This document shows, piece after piece, positions 27,926 to 38,803 of a DNA stretch of 64,000 nucleotides. Origin of the DNA: Thermotoga neapolitana DSM 4359 (GTDB taxonomy: Bacteria > Thermotogota > Thermotogae > Thermotogales > Thermotogaceae); contig NC_011978.1 of the NCBI RefSeq assembly GCF_000018945.1, forward strand, positions 1,086,729 to 1,150,728, in the 5' to 3' direction. Made by a program: the position numbers and the translations under genes. The notes under the pieces are model-generated. The model was given only the letters and a program-made list of their open reading frames with translations, did not search any database and was not told the origin of the DNA. Position 1 is the first letter of the stretch. Every line of letters starts with the position of its first letter.

Positions 27926-28735
27926 ATGCTGATAACAAGACTGATCCTAACGGCGATCACCGTCGCCCTGTCGTATTTGATTTTCAAATGGCTCTTCAAA
28001 CTCATCGAAAAAAGCGTTGAAAAACTGGGGAAAGAGCTCCAGATGAGAAACACCATCAGGTTCTTTCTTGGTCTCATCATAGCCGTGATAGCCATCATGG
28101 TCGTTCTCGACATCTGGGATCTCAACCTTGCCCCCATGCTGGCGGGTGTCGGGATAGGAGGACTCGTTGTTGGTCTGGCACTTCAAGAGCCACTTTCCAA
28201 TTTCTTCTCCGGGATTTTCCTGCTCGTTTCCCGGGCGGTGAAGGAAGGAGAAGCGCTGGAAGTGGGTGGGGTTTCTGGAACCGTCGAGGTGGTGAACCTG
28301 AACCACACGGTGATCAAAACGTGGGACGGAAAAAGGGTGATGATACCAAACAGATCCGTCTGGAACGACAAGATCATTCATTTTTGGCCTTCCAGTGTGA
28401 GAAGGCAGGAGATCACGGTGGGAGTTCCGTACTCTGCGGATCTCAGGAAAGTTGTGGAGATTTTTCAGAAGGCACTTGAGGACGAAGAGACGGTGGAAAA
28501 GGATCCTGCACCTGCGATCGTTTTCTCTGGATTCAACAGCTCCTCCATAGATTTCGTAATCAGGTTCTGGGTGAATCGTGATAACTTCTTCGAGGGTGTG
28601 AAAAGGCTTGCCTTCAGGATAAAGGATTATCTGGAAAAAGAAGGAATCTACATACCCTTCCCGCAACTCGACGTGCACTTCGACGAAGAGTTCCTGAGGG
28701 TGTGGAAACATGAAGGCCCTGAAAATAAGAGTTGA
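27926..28735 (+). CDS. Small-conductance mechanosensitive channel (MscS family)
   Basis: A 269-residue MscS channel. Two to three N-terminal membrane helices are followed by the pore-lining helix (LAPMLAGVGIGGLVVGLALQEPLSNFFSGIFLL, identified by its glycine/alanine spacing), then the beta domain with VVNLNHTVIKTWDGKRVMIPN. It would release osmotic pressure on downshock. It follows the exported-protein gene by three bases and overlaps acylphosphatase by 26. Confidence 0.92.
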   Translation: MLITRLILTAITVALSYLIFKWLFKLIEKSVEKLGKELQMRNTIRFFLGLIIAVIAIMVVLDIWDLNLAPMLAGVGIGGLVVGLALQEPLSNFFSGIFLLVSRAVKEGEALEVGGVSGTVEVVNLNHTVIKTWDGKRVMIPNRSVWNDKIIHFWPSSVRRQEITVGVPYSADLRKVVEIFQKALEDEETVEKDPAPAIVFSGFNSSSIDFVIRFWVNRDNFFEGVKRLAFRIKDYLEKEGIYIPFPQLDVHFDEEFLRVWKHEGPENKS

Positions 28736-28982
28736 AGGGATCGTACAGGGAGTTGGATTCCGGTATTTTACCAGAAGGATCGCCAGAACCCTTGGTATAA
28801 AGGGCTATGTGATGAACATGGACGATGGATCCGTCTTCATCCATGCTGAAGGTGAGGAAGAAAAACTTCGACGGTTCCTGAACGAGGTATCGAAGGGCCC
28901 TCCGGCAGCCGTTGTAACGAATATAAGCGTTGAAGAGACCTCTCCAGAGGGGTACGAGGACTTCGCGATCAGATATTATTAA
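28710..28982 (+). CDS. acyP: Acylphosphatase
   Basis: A 90-residue acylphosphatase that hydrolyses acyl phosphates such as carbamoyl phosphate. The catalytic Arg lies in GVGFRYFTRR (near residue 20) and the catalytic Asn in GYVMNMDDGSV (near residue 38). Length and fold pattern match the family. ATG 28710 follows GAGGGTG inside the mscS coding sequence. It closes the tgt-to-acyP run. Confidence 0.94.
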   Translation: MKALKIRVEGIVQGVGFRYFTRRIARTLGIKGYVMNMDDGSVFIHAEGEEEKLRRFLNEVSKGPPAAVVTNISVEETSPEGYEDFAIRYY

Positions 28983-29133
28983 TGTTATGTGACGTTGGTT
29001 GTGTGTATTAAGTTAAACCACCGAGTCTTTGAAATCGTTTTGTAACAATGATTAAGTCACTCCTTAGGCAATCGGAAAACTGTCATTAATGAGAAGCGTC
29101 TAATATCAGAGAAGGCGCTCTGGAGGTGTTTGG
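28983..29133. other. Intergenic region upstream of ffh
   Basis: This 151-base gap is the largest in the 19.5-34 kb plus-strand run. TTGAAA at 29029 has no well-spaced -10 partner. TAATAT at 29101-29106 is a possible -10 but has only a weak -35 (CTGTCA) at 15-base spacing. No terminator or RNA fold was seen. It probably holds the promoter of the ffh-lepB genes. Confidence 0.35.
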
Positions 29134-30435
29134 ATGTTCGAAAATCTTCAGGAAAAACTGTCCAGGGTTTTCAAAAACCTTTCTGGACGCGGAAAGATAA
29201 CTGAAAAAAACGTAAAAGATGCCGTCAGGGAAGTGAAACTTTCCCTGCTGGAAGCTGATGTCAACTACAAAGTTGTGAAGGAGTTCGTTGATCACGTTTT
29301 ACAGAAGGCACTCGGTGAAGAGGTACTCAAGAGCCTGACACCGGATCAGCAGTTCATAAAGATCGTAAGGGACGAGCTGATCAAGATAATGGGCGAAAAG
29401 AACGAACCTCTGAGATTGATTCACAGACCCGCTCCCATAATGATGGTGGGACTTCAGGGGAGCGGAAAAACTACGACATGTGCAAAGCTCGCAAAACTTC
29501 TCAAAAAAGAAGGGAGAAACCCTCTGCTCGTTGCGGCCGACCTTTACAGACCCGCGGCGGTGGATCAGCTCGTGAAACTCGGAAACCAGATAGGGGTGAA
29601 CGTAGTCCACGATTACAACAAGTCACCTGTTGAGATAGTAAAAGAGGGTATTCAGGAGGCAGAAAGAACGGGAAAAGACGTTCTCATAGTCGATACGGCA
29701 GGACGCCTTCACATAGATGAGGATATGATGAGAGAACTTGAAGAGATAAAGGCCATTCTCAATCCCGATGAGATTCTGCTCGTCGTGGATGCGATGATGG
29801 GACAGGATGCGGTCAACACTGCAAAGGTCTTCGATGAAAGGCTCGACCTTACAGGGTTTGTTGTGACGAAGATGGACGGAGACGCAAGGGGCGGGGTGAT
29901 CCTGTCCATAAAGTACGTAACGGGAAAACCTGTCAAATTCATAGGAACGAGCGAAAAACTCGACGGGCTGGAACCCTTCCACCCGGACAGGATCGCAAAC
30001 AGAATCCTCGGCATGGGAGACGTTCTTTCCCTGATCGAGAAGGTGGAGAGGGAACTCGACCAGGAAAAGATGAAAAAGAGTGCCGAAAAGTTCTTGAAAG
30101 CAGAGTTCACCCTGGAGGACTTCAAAGAACAGCTTCAGGAGATGAAAAAATTGGGACCACTCTCTTCCATCCTGGAGATGCTCCCGGGCGCTCCTAAGGT
30201 GGACGTCGAAATGAGCGAAAAAGAACTGAAAAAGATAGAAGCCATCATAAATTCTATGACCATAGAAGAAAGAAGAAATCCACGGATAATAGATGCAAGC
30301 CGGAAAAGAAGGATCGCCCGCGGAAGTGGCACCACCGTCCAGGATGTGAACAAACTTCTCAAAAGTTATGAACAGATGAAAGTTCTCATGAAGAGAATGA
30401 AGAAAGGGAAATTCAAAATACCATTTGGGTTCTGA
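29134..30435 (+). CDS. ffh: Signal recognition particle protein Ffh
   Basis: SRP54 GTPase that targets membrane proteins with 4.5S RNA. NG-domain motifs: MVGLQGSGKTTTCAKLA (G1) near residue 105, VDTAGRLHIDEDMM (G3) and VTKMDGDARGG (G4). The methionine-rich M domain from about residue 325 contains the RNA-binding RIARGSGTTVQDVNKLLKSY. The 433-residue length is normal. A GGAGGTG Shine-Dalgarno precedes ATG 29134. It leads the ribosomal operon, a common order. Confidence 0.97.
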   Translation: MFENLQEKLSRVFKNLSGRGKITEKNVKDAVREVKLSLLEADVNYKVVKEFVDHVLQKALGEEVLKSLTPDQQFIKIVRDELIKIMGEKNEPLRLIHRPAPIMMVGLQGSGKTTTCAKLAKLLKKEGRNPLLVAADLYRPAAVDQLVKLGNQIGVNVVHDYNKSPVEIVKEGIQEAERTGKDVLIVDTAGRLHIDEDMMRELEEIKAILNPDEILLVVDAMMGQDAVNTAKVFDERLDLTGFVVTKMDGDARGGVILSIKYVTGKPVKFIGTSEKLDGLEPFHPDRIANRILGMGDVLSLIEKVERELDQEKMKKSAEKFLKAEFTLEDFKEQLQEMKKLGPLSSILEMLPGAPKVDVEMSEKELKKIEAIINSMTIEERRNPRIIDASRKRRIARGSGTTVQDVNKLLKSYEQMKVLMKRMKKGKFKIPFGF

Positions 30436-30448
30436 GGAGGTGTAGGTT

Positions 30449-30736
30449 GTGGTCAGGATAAGACTCACGAGAATGGGAAAGAGGAAGCAGCCCTTTTACA
30501 GAATAGTGGTTGTGGACAGCAGGAAGAGAAGAGATGGTGCGTACATTGAATCTCTCGGCTACTACAACCCCCTGAAAGAAGGGGAGATAAAGATCGATGT
30601 CGAAAGGGCCGTGGACTGGATATTGAAAGGAGCCCAGCCAAGTGACACCGTGAGGGATATTTTCAAAAAGTTCGGTGTTATGAAGAGGGTACATGAAATA
30701 AAGTACGGAAAGAAGGAGGAGGCAACCTCTGAATGA
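30449..30736 (+). CDS. rpsP: Ribosomal protein bS16
   Basis: Small-subunit protein bS16 of 95 residues. The N-terminus [24 protein letters not shown] is the family signature (read in two parts: [16 protein letters not shown] and VDSRKRRDG), and GYYNPLKEG follows. It begins with GTG 30449 behind GAGGAGG. The stop overlaps the khpA start by four bases. The rpsP-khpA-rimM-trmD-rplS order is widely conserved. Confidence 0.97.
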   Translation: MVRIRLTRMGKRKQPFYRIVVVDSRKRRDGAYIESLGYYNPLKEGEIKIDVERAVDWILKGAQPSDTVRDIFKKFGVMKRVHEIKYGKKEEATSE

Positions 30737-30960
30737 AAGAACTCGTTGAAAAGATCCTTCGGGGGATAGTGAAACATCCCGAAGAAGTGGTGGTTGTTGA
30801 GTTCGACGAAGAAGGGAAAAAGGTGTACGAGATAGTGGTGAACGAAGAAGACGTTGGACAGGTCATAGGAAAAGATGGAAGGACCATAAAGTCTTTGAAG
30901 ATTCTGTTAAGTGCTCTCCTGGGTGACTCCAAGGGGATCACCATCAGGGTGGTCAGGTGA
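30733..30960 (+). CDS. khpA: RNA-binding KH-domain protein KhpA
   Basis: A 75-residue single KH-domain protein (YlqC/KhpA). The RNA-binding GxxG loop is GKDG in [16 protein letters not shown] near residue 50. In Firmicutes and Thermotoga KhpA pairs with KhpB to bind many RNAs; no khpB is in this window. The ATG overlaps the rpsP stop, and rimM follows after four bases. Confidence 0.93.
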   Translation: MKELVEKILRGIVKHPEEVVVVEFDEEGKKVYEIVVNEEDVGQVIGKDGRTIKSLKILLSALLGDSKGITIRVVR

Positions 30961-30964
30961 AAGC

Positions 30965-31494
30965 ATGATAAAGACCGTTCAGGACCTGATCAACGAAAGA
31001 ATTGCCGTTGGAAAGGTTGTCAACACTCATGGATTGAAGGGAGAGGTTAAGTTCTTCCCCTACACGAACTCGGAAGAGATTGTGAAGAACCTCTCCAGCG
31101 TCGTGCTTTACAACAGGGAAAAGAAGGTCTTCTACAACCTATCCGTCGAGTCCGTGAGGAGAATGAACAAGCTTTTCCTGATCAAATTTGAAACGATCGA
31201 CACAGTGGAGGCAGCAGAGAAGATAAAAGGGTGTGAAGTCTTCATAAAGTACGAAGAACTACCTCCCCTTCAAAACGATGAGTACTACTTCTACGAAATA
31301 CTGGGATGCGAGGTTTACTACGAATCTGGAGAGTGTGTTGGAAAGGTCGTCGACATAATCGAGACAGGATCGAACGACGTCCTCGTGGTCAAAAAGAAGA
31401 ACAGGGAAACGCTGATTCCCATGATAAAAGACTGTGTCGTTGAAATCAAAAAGCCTGAAAAGAAGATCGTGGTTAAGGAACTGGAGTGGATCTG

Positions 31495-31495
<1 letters not shown>
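30965..31495 (+). CDS. rimM: Ribosome maturation factor RimM
   Basis: 16S processing factor that binds uS19. N-terminal motif VGKVVNTHGLKGEVK near residue 15 and the PRC-barrel region with YYFYEILGCEVY and GSNDVLVV are typical. ATG 30965 gives 176 residues; an upstream in-frame codon lies within khpA and is unlikely. The stop overlaps the trmD ATG (TGATG), a reinitiation arrangement. Confidence 0.95.
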
Positions 31496-32804
<1,309 letters not shown>

Positions 32805-32807
32805 AAG

Positions 32808-33161
32808 ATGAGCATGGACCATCTTGTAAGGATCATCGAAAAAAAATACGAAAAGAAAGAGATCCCGGACTTCAGACCGGGTGACACGGTGAGAGTGCAC
32901 GTGAAGGTGATCGAAGGTGACAGAGAAAGAACACAGGTTTTCGAAGGAATCGTTATTGCCAAGAGGGGATCTGGAATAAACAGAACGTTCACCGTGAGAA
33001 GAATAGGAAGCCATGGTGTTGGAGTGGAAAGGATCTTCCCATTTCACTCACCCGTTGTAGAAAAGATAGAGGTTGTGAGGAAAGGTAAAGTGAGAAGGGC
33101 AAAACTCTACTACCTCAGGGATGTCAAGGGTAAGATCAGGATCAAGGAGCGCAGGGATTGA
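32808..33161 (+). CDS. rplS: Ribosomal protein bL19
   Basis: Large-subunit protein bL19 at the subunit interface. [29 protein letters not shown] (key: PGDTVRVHV and QVFEGIVI) and [18 protein letters not shown] are diagnostic. The 117-residue length is normal. ATG 32808 has a GTGAGGAGG Shine-Dalgarno. The stop overlaps the lepB ATG. Confidence 0.97.
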   Translation: MSMDHLVRIIEKKYEKKEIPDFRPGDTVRVHVKVIEGDRERTQVFEGIVIAKRGSGINRTFTVRRIGSHGVGVERIFPFHSPVVEKIEVVRKGKVRRAKLYYLRDVKGKIRIKERRD

Positions 33162-34081
33162 TGAACCTGAAAAAAGAATCCGTAGAATGGATCAAAGCGC
33201 TGCTTTATGCACTCGTTGCCGCAACGATCGTGAGACTGTACATATTCGAAACCATGCTGGTGCCGACGGGATCGATGATACCAACGATCCAGATTGGTGA
33301 TCGTCTCTTCGTGGAGAAGATCACCTACACCGTTCGAGAACCACAGATAGGAGAAATCGTTGTGTTCTGGTCACCTTTCGTTGATGAACGTGCAAGTCAC
33401 ATGCTCCGCCTCTTTGACAAATTCATGGATCTTTTTTCTCCGGCGATGTTCAGAGGCCACGTCAAGTACGTGAAGCGCCTGGTCGGAAAAGGTGGAGATG
33501 TTCTGGAGATAAAGGACGGAAAACTCTACGTCAACGGAAAAATCCCTGATGCTTTGAAAGACAGATACTACGAGCCAGAAGGGATCTTCAAGTACGAAGA
33601 CTTCTACGAGTGGCTCTACACCGCAAGTAAATTGAGAAAGGACAAGGAAGCATACAGGAATTTCATATACGATCTCGCAAGAGAACACGGAAGAACAGCG
33701 GCTGTGCTGGTGTTTTCCCTCATCGGGGAGGAGGGTTTGAAGTACGGTGAACCGTTCCTCCCCGGTTTGCTGAATTACTTCGATCCTTCGATGGTTTACT
33801 ACGACGAGAAAACCCAGACCTACTACATTCCCGGAATGATCTACCATGAGTTCTACGAGGAGTACTATTCCAAGCTGGATCTCAAGAAATACATCGAGAA
33901 AACAGAAGACGGTACGGTGAGGATAAGAGTTCCGGAGGGTTTCTACTTTTTGATGGGTGACAACACGAAAGAGAGTCTGGACTGCAGATATTTCGGTTTT
34001 GTTCCAAAAGATCACATCATTGGTTGGCCCATCCTGAGAATTTGGCCGCTTGACAGGTTTGGGCCCATTCAAAAGTACTGA
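33161..34081 (+). CDS. lepB: Signal peptidase I with large internal insertion
   Basis: Membrane-anchored serine protease that removes signal peptides. One N-terminal anchor (about residues 10-30) precedes the catalytic Ser in VPTGSMIPTIQ (near residue 43) and the general-base Lys in YVKRLVGKGGD (near residue 106). The last box is GDNTKESLDCRYFGFV near residue 266. About 120 residues rich in Tyr and Glu lie between the catalytic core and this last box, where many peptidases have only a short loop. ATG 33161 overlaps the rplS stop. It ends directly against the convergent beta-propeller gene. Confidence 0.92.
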   Translation: MNLKKESVEWIKALLYALVAATIVRLYIFETMLVPTGSMIPTIQIGDRLFVEKITYTVREPQIGEIVVFWSPFVDERASHMLRLFDKFMDLFSPAMFRGHVKYVKRLVGKGGDVLEIKDGKLYVNGKIPDALKDRYYEPEGIFKYEDFYEWLYTASKLRKDKEAYRNFIYDLAREHGRTAAVLVFSLIGEEGLKYGEPFLPGLLNYFDPSMVYYDEKTQTYYIPGMIYHEFYEEYYSKLDLKKYIEKTEDGTVRIRVPEGFYFLMGDNTKESLDCRYFGFVPKDHIIGWPILRIWPLDRFGPIQKY

Positions 34082-35893
34082 TCACGGGTGAGCTGAATCG
34101 AAGAAGCAGTAGACGGTTCCATCCCGTGTGGCGACGATCACACGTTCTTCTCCAATGGCTGGCTCAGCGATGGTTTCTCCCACTTTTCTTTCCCATCTCT
34201 TCTGACCGTCGATCGTGTAGGAAAAGAGAGTTCCGTTTGAGACGAAGAACAGAAACCCTTCCTTTGAAACAGCAACGGGGGATGGAGACTCTGCGAAGAC
34301 TACATCCTTCACGTTGCCCTGAAAGTCAACAAGGTATATCCCATCGCTGCCGTTTATGATCAGAAGATCTTTGTAGACAGAGAGTGTGGAGTTGAGGGTC
34401 AGAGGAAGTTCCTTCTTCCAGATCACACTTCCGTTCAATCTGTCAAAGCAGAACAGCCACCCGGAGTTGCTTCCGACAAATACGTATTTTCCAACAACAA
34501 CGGGTTTTGTCGTCAGAAGGTATCCAGTCTTCGTCTTCCATTTTAAGGAACCGTTTGGATAGAGAGAGTAGAGATTTTTCAGTGTTCCAAAGTAGACGGT
34601 GCCGTTTTCATCAACGGTGACCCCCGTGGACACCCATTCGTCATCTTTGAACTGCCAGAGCGTTTCAGAACCGTGATCGATCAGATACACCCTTCCTCCA
34701 TCGGTTGCAAGATAGACTCCATACGAATTCACCTCGAACGGTTTTGAGACGTCCGATTCCAGTTCTACTTTCCAGACCAGATTCCCATTCTCTGAAATCG
34801 CGTACAGGAAGTTGTCCCAGCTCGTCACGTAGACTCTATCCAGATAAACCTTCGGGGGTGCTGTTACCACAAAGCCCGTTCTGTATTCCCACAATCTTGT
34901 TCCGTTCAGTGACATCGCATGTACAACCCCTTCGACATCCGCCACAAGAACGAGTTTGTCGCTGACGGCAGGAGATGCTCTCACCTCAGAGCCCAGATTC
35001 CTCTTCCAGAGAAGTTCACCCGCTGTGATCACTCTCTTCTCGGGTGAAAGGACCAGAAACACCCGCTGAGCCACACCCAGTCTTTTCATCGAAAGTGTTG
35101 AATCCATTCTGTAGAGGATATTTCCCGAAGTGAAAAAGATCGATCCATCTGTTTTCACAAACGAAGAGACTCCAACGTTGTACTCTTTAACCACCTCTGG
35201 TGTGTTCAGCTTTTCTGTATCCATGATGATCGTTCTGTTCTCAGAAGAAACAAAAAGGAAGTTTTCCAGCCACTCCACACTTTTTGCGTTTTCAACTCCG
35301 GTGAAGAACACTATCTTCGGTGCAAGGACGTTTTCCAAATCGACGAGAAAGAGAGTTCCATCTTTCGTGATTCCAGCGAGTACCTTTCTTTTTGCGTTCA
35401 CGGAGATATCGACAACAGCAGAAGGTGCTTCTATCTTCCAGGTTTCCTCTCTGTTTTTCACAAGGGAGACGTACTTTCCGTAACTCACTATCAGTTCGTC
35501 TTCAAATGTTTCCACATCCACCGGATCTTCGGGCAGGTCTACAGCGGTGTAGCTGAATGTGACGGGATCCAGCAGAAGGATCTTCTTTTTGGAGAGAAGT
35601 AGGAGGTTTTTTCCGCTCCATCTTATATCCTCCACCCACATCTGGGCCTTTCTGACGATCTCTTCTCTTTCCAGATCGTACTCTATCAGTTCTTTTCCAC
35701 TCACAAAGTAGGCTTTGTTTGAGACCACGATACCCTTTGATGGCGAAAAGGGGAGCGTGAAACTGGAGATATCTTTCATCTCCTCGTTCTCGATCGTCAC
35801 CAAAGATACCACGTTATCATGGATCACCATCAACTGGATGGAGAAAGAAAGTGTTGCCAGTACAGCGGAGAAAAGGACAAAAATCTTCCACAT
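34082..35893 (-). CDS. Exported PQQ-like beta-propeller repeat protein
   Basis: A 603-residue exported protein with a signal peptide (MWKIFVLFSAVLATLSFS). The mature part is made of beta-propeller repeats of the PQQ/BamB type; repeated blocks include KLVLVADVEGVVHAMSLNG, RVYVTSWDNFLYAISENG and KYVFVGSNSGWLFCFDRLNG, each followed by a Trp-containing strand. It probably makes protein contacts in the envelope; no enzyme residues are apparent. ATG 35893 lies nine bases behind GGAG; a TTG at 35902 abuts it and is rejected. It ends one base after lepB with no visible terminator between them. Confidence 0.85.
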   Translation of the reverse strand: MWKIFVLFSAVLATLSFSIQLMVIHDNVVSLVTIENEEMKDISSFTLPFSPSKGIVVSNKAYFVSGKELIEYDLEREEIVRKAQMWVEDIRWSGKNLLLLSKKKILLLDPVTFSYTAVDLPEDPVDVETFEDELIVSYGKYVSLVKNREETWKIEAPSAVVDISVNAKRKVLAGITKDGTLFLVDLENVLAPKIVFFTGVENAKSVEWLENFLFVSSENRTIIMDTEKLNTPEVVKEYNVGVSSFVKTDGSIFFTSGNILYRMDSTLSMKRLGVAQRVFLVLSPEKRVITAGELLWKRNLGSEVRASPAVSDKLVLVADVEGVVHAMSLNGTRLWEYRTGFVVTAPPKVYLDRVYVTSWDNFLYAISENGNLVWKVELESDVSKPFEVNSYGVYLATDGGRVYLIDHGSETLWQFKDDEWVSTGVTVDENGTVYFGTLKNLYSLYPNGSLKWKTKTGYLLTTKPVVVGKYVFVGSNSGWLFCFDRLNGSVIWKKELPLTLNSTLSVYKDLLIINGSDGIYLVDFQGNVKDVVFAESPSPVAVSKEGFLFFVSNGTLFSYTIDGQKRWERKVGETIAEPAIGEERVIVATRDGTVYCFFDSAHP

Positions 35894-35967
35894 CGTTCTC
35901 AACTCCGGCTGTTAAAATATCATGGGTGGCCCGAATAAGAATATAGCACAGATCGAGGTGATAAGCG

Positions 35968-36705
35968 TTGAGAAGGGTAGCGGCAATCGTCGAGTACGAC
36001 GGGAGCAACTTCTTCGGCTATCAGGGACAGCCAGACGTGCGAACCGTTCAGGGAGTTATAGAGGACGCTCTGGAAAGGATTTTCAAGCAAAGGATTTACA
36101 CTCAGGCGGCGGGGAGAACGGATGCAGGTGTCCATGCGAACGGGCAGCTGATAGCTTTCAACTGCCCGAACGACAGGATGACCACGGAGGACATCAAAAA
36201 TGCTATGAACGCAAACCTGCCGGATGATGTGTACGTGAAGAAAGTGTTCGAGGTACCGAAAAATTTCCATCCAAGGTTCGACGTCAAAAAAAGGATCTAT
36301 CACTATTTCATACACACTTCCAGAGAAAAAAACGTTTTCCTCAGAAAGTATGCATGGTGGTTTCCCTATGAACTGGATCTTGAGGCGATGAGAAAAGCCG
36401 CAAAGTATCTGGAAGGAACGCATGACTTCACATCCTTCAAAACGGGAAGCGACGAGAGAGATCCGGTGAGAACGATCTACAGGATCAGGATATTGAGCCT
36501 TGGAAAAGACATGATACTCATCAGGGTTGAGGGAAGATCCTTCCTCAGGAGAATGGTGAGAAACATCGTTGCGGCTTTGGTGAAGGTCGGATTGAGACAG
36601 TGGGAACCGGAAAAGTTGAAGGAGGTGCTTGAGGCACGAGACAGAAGCGCAGCGGCTGGTACCGCACCTGCACATGGATTGTACTTTTACAAAGTGCTCT
36701 TTTGA
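35968..36705 (+). CDS. truA: tRNA pseudouridine(38-40) synthase TruA
   Basis: Forms pseudouridine at tRNA positions 38-40. The start [17 protein letters not shown], the catalytic Asp in [14 protein letters not shown] (near residue 52), and [17 protein letters not shown] near residue 195 identify it. It has 245 residues. The TTG start lies behind GAGGTGAT. The stop overlaps the ATG of the following gene. Confidence 0.96.
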   Translation: MRRVAAIVEYDGSNFFGYQGQPDVRTVQGVIEDALERIFKQRIYTQAAGRTDAGVHANGQLIAFNCPNDRMTTEDIKNAMNANLPDDVYVKKVFEVPKNFHPRFDVKKRIYHYFIHTSREKNVFLRKYAWWFPYELDLEAMRKAAKYLEGTHDFTSFKTGSDERDPVRTIYRIRILSLGKDMILIRVEGRSFLRRMVRNIVAALVKVGLRQWEPEKLKEVLEARDRSAAAGTAPAHGLYFYKVLF

Positions 36706-38021
36706 TGTTTGCATTCGACTACAGGATAGAAGAAAACGGTGTTCTCTACTTTCTTGGGGATGCCACTCCCACCGAAGTCGAACTGGAGATCGTCCAGGAG
36801 TGGAAAGATCTTCCGGTGGTGACACTCGTGTACGACGGGCCAGATGAGTACGAGGGTCTTGTGGAAAACCTCCTGTCACAGGATGGTGTGCTCACAGGTG
36901 TGGGAACGCCTTTGATAGTGAAACTGAGAGTTAAAGAAGATCTTGTTGCCTTTCAGGTCGTGTTCGAAGACAAAGAACTGGACAACTTCGAAAATCCGGT
37001 AACTTCAAATTTGTTTCCCGAGCAATTCAGAGAGACCGTGAGAAAGATCTTTCCCCAACTGGAGGTTCCGTCGAGGTTTTTCCTCATCGAGTACAGAGAC
37101 GGAAAGTTCGAAAAGAAGATCGCTCAAACCCGTGATTTTCCAGGAAAGAAAGCCCCTGTGGTGATAATTCCTGTGTGGAAACAAAAACACGTTCTGGAGA
37201 TAGGAAACTACAGAGAAGTTGTGGACGAAGGATTCTACCAGATAGGTGGAAAGACTATATACGTGGGAAGGGACATATCGTTGAAGAGTGTACCGGGACT
37301 GTACGAAGGGGTCGATATGGTCTTTCTGGATGGAGAGAAGGAGTACATCTACAAAGACGGATTCCTCAGAATGGAAGAGAAAGTTTTGAAGGTTCAAGAA
37401 CCCGTGGATGTCGTCGATGGGAAGGTGATCACAGGATACAGGATAGGAGAGCAAGAGGTGGATGACACGGTACTCTTCAGATGGAACGACTTCGTTCTGA
37501 CGGCTTCCGGTGTTCTGATTGGTATCAACGGCAGCTGGACATGGCAGGTCTCCAGAGCACCGGTGGAGTTTTCTTTTCGGGACGGCAGAATGTACATACT
37601 GGATGTTTGCGGATTTCTGAGAAGTTACGACTTGAAGACAAGACGCCTCCTCTGGGAGAGAAGGATCGAAGGTGCGTGGGGTCTTGATACATCCAGAGAC
37701 AGGGTGTTCGTTGGTGCAGGAAGCAACGTGGTGGTTTTGAACGCAGAAGATGGAGAGACGATCGAAATACTGGAGGCGGACGATTTTGCGGTGTGGAAGG
37801 ATGAACTTCTGATCTACAGAGACGGCAAGATAAACGGAGAAAGCGTTGGAGATGGCTTTTTCATCAGAAACTTTGGAACTCCTCTTTTTGTTTCAGAAGG
37901 CAAAGTTCTGTTCTTTGGATCAGTGAAAAAGATTTACAGGAATGTTGAAAAAATCCGGGTGTTTCAGTGGGGAACAGTCATAAAGGAAGGTAATGAACTA
38001 TGGCTGATAAGAAGAGACTAG
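36705..38021 (+). CDS. Hypothetical protein with C-terminal beta-propeller-like repeats
   Basis: A 438-residue protein without a signal peptide that I do not recognise. The C-terminal half has PQQ/WD-like strand patterns (GVLIGINGSWTWQV, RMYILDVCGFLRSYDLKTRRLLWERR and RVFVGAGSNVVVLNAEDGE), resembling the exported propeller encoded on the other side of truA. The N-terminal half (residues 1-170) has no recognisable motif. Start ATG 36705 overlaps the truA stop and the 3' end overlaps tlyA by 22 bases. It is probably cytoplasmic, or exported by an unrecognised route. Confidence 0.7.
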   Translation: MFAFDYRIEENGVLYFLGDATPTEVELEIVQEWKDLPVVTLVYDGPDEYEGLVENLLSQDGVLTGVGTPLIVKLRVKEDLVAFQVVFEDKELDNFENPVTSNLFPEQFRETVRKIFPQLEVPSRFFLIEYRDGKFEKKIAQTRDFPGKKAPVVIIPVWKQKHVLEIGNYREVVDEGFYQIGGKTIYVGRDISLKSVPGLYEGVDMVFLDGEKEYIYKDGFLRMEEKVLKVQEPVDVVDGKVITGYRIGEQEVDDTVLFRWNDFVLTASGVLIGINGSWTWQVSRAPVEFSFRDGRMYILDVCGFLRSYDLKTRRLLWERRIEGAWGLDTSRDRVFVGAGSNVVVLNAEDGETIEILEADDFAVWKDELLIYRDGKINGESVGDGFFIRNFGTPLFVSEGKVLFFGSVKKIYRNVEKIRVFQWGTVIKEGNELWLIRRD

Positions 38022-38803
38022 ATCTGCTCGTTCTGGAAAGAGGCCTTGTGGAAAGTCGTGAAAAGGCAAAAGCTTTGATTCTGGCAGGAAAGATTCTGGT
38101 GAACGGCGAGAAAGTAACAAAAGCGAGCAAACTCGTTCCGGTGGACTCGCATTTGGAAGTTCTGGAAGAGCCCAGGTATGTGAGCAGGGGAGGATACAAA
38201 CTCGAGTCTGCGTTCGAACGATTCAAAATAGACGTCTCGGGAAAGGTTGCATGTGACATAGGTGCTTCCACCGGCGGTTTCACTGATTTTCTCCTGAAAA
38301 ACGGCGCCCGGAAGGTCTTTGCGGTTGACGTGGGATACGGCCAGCTCCACTGGAAGTTGAGGAACGACCCGAGAGTGGTGGTGATGGAGAGGGTGAACGC
38401 CAGATACCTGAAGTGGCAGGATCTGGGAGAAAGGGTCGATATCGTCACCTGTGATGTTTCGTTCATATCGGTGAAGAAGATCCTCCCTGCTATCTACGAT
38501 ATCCTGAAGGACCAGGGTGATGCGGTCATACTGGTGAAGCCTCAGTTTGAAGCGCCAAGAAAGTTCGTGAAGAAAGGAATCGTGAAGGATCCTGAGGTCC
38601 ATGTGAAGGTGTTGATGGATGTACAGAAAAGCCTGATAGAAAACGGTTTTGTGGTAAAGGGTTGCTGTTTCTCCAAAATAAAGGGAGCGGATGGTAACAT
38701 AGAGTTTTTCTTCTGGGTGGGAAAAGAGGGGAAAAGTCAAAACGTGGATTTCCAGAGAGTGGTGGAGGAGGCCTGGAAATTCTTCGGGGAGATGAAATCG
38801 TGA
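38000..38803 (+). CDS. tlyA: TlyA family rRNA (cytidine-2'-O)-methyltransferase
   Basis: TlyA family protein, in other bacteria a 2'-O-methyltransferase for 16S and 23S rRNA. An S4 RNA-binding domain (residues 1-65, LDLLVLERGLVESREKAKALILAGKILVNGE, key: RGLVESREKA) precedes an FtsJ-like methyltransferase domain with CDIGASTGGFTDFLL near residue 88 and VTCDVSFIS. 267 residues is normal. ATG 38000 is within the preceding gene; the stop overlaps the next GTG start. Confidence 0.92.
   Translation: MADKKRLDLLVLERGLVESREKAKALILAGKILVNGEKVTKASKLVPVDSHLEVLEEPRYVSRGGYKLESAFERFKIDVSGKVACDIGASTGGFTDFLLKNGARKVFAVDVGYGQLHWKLRNDPRVVVMERVNARYLKWQDLGERVDIVTCDVSFISVKKILPAIYDILKDQGDAVILVKPQFEAPRKFVKKGIVKDPEVHVKVLMDVQKSLIENGFVVKGCCFSKIKGADGNIEFFFWVGKEGKSQNVDFQRVVEEAWKFFGEMKS

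Noticed and set aside
28983..29133. SRP (4.5S) RNA upstream of ffh
   Set aside because: The conserved GGAAGGAAGCAGCC-like hairpin tip is not present in this gap.
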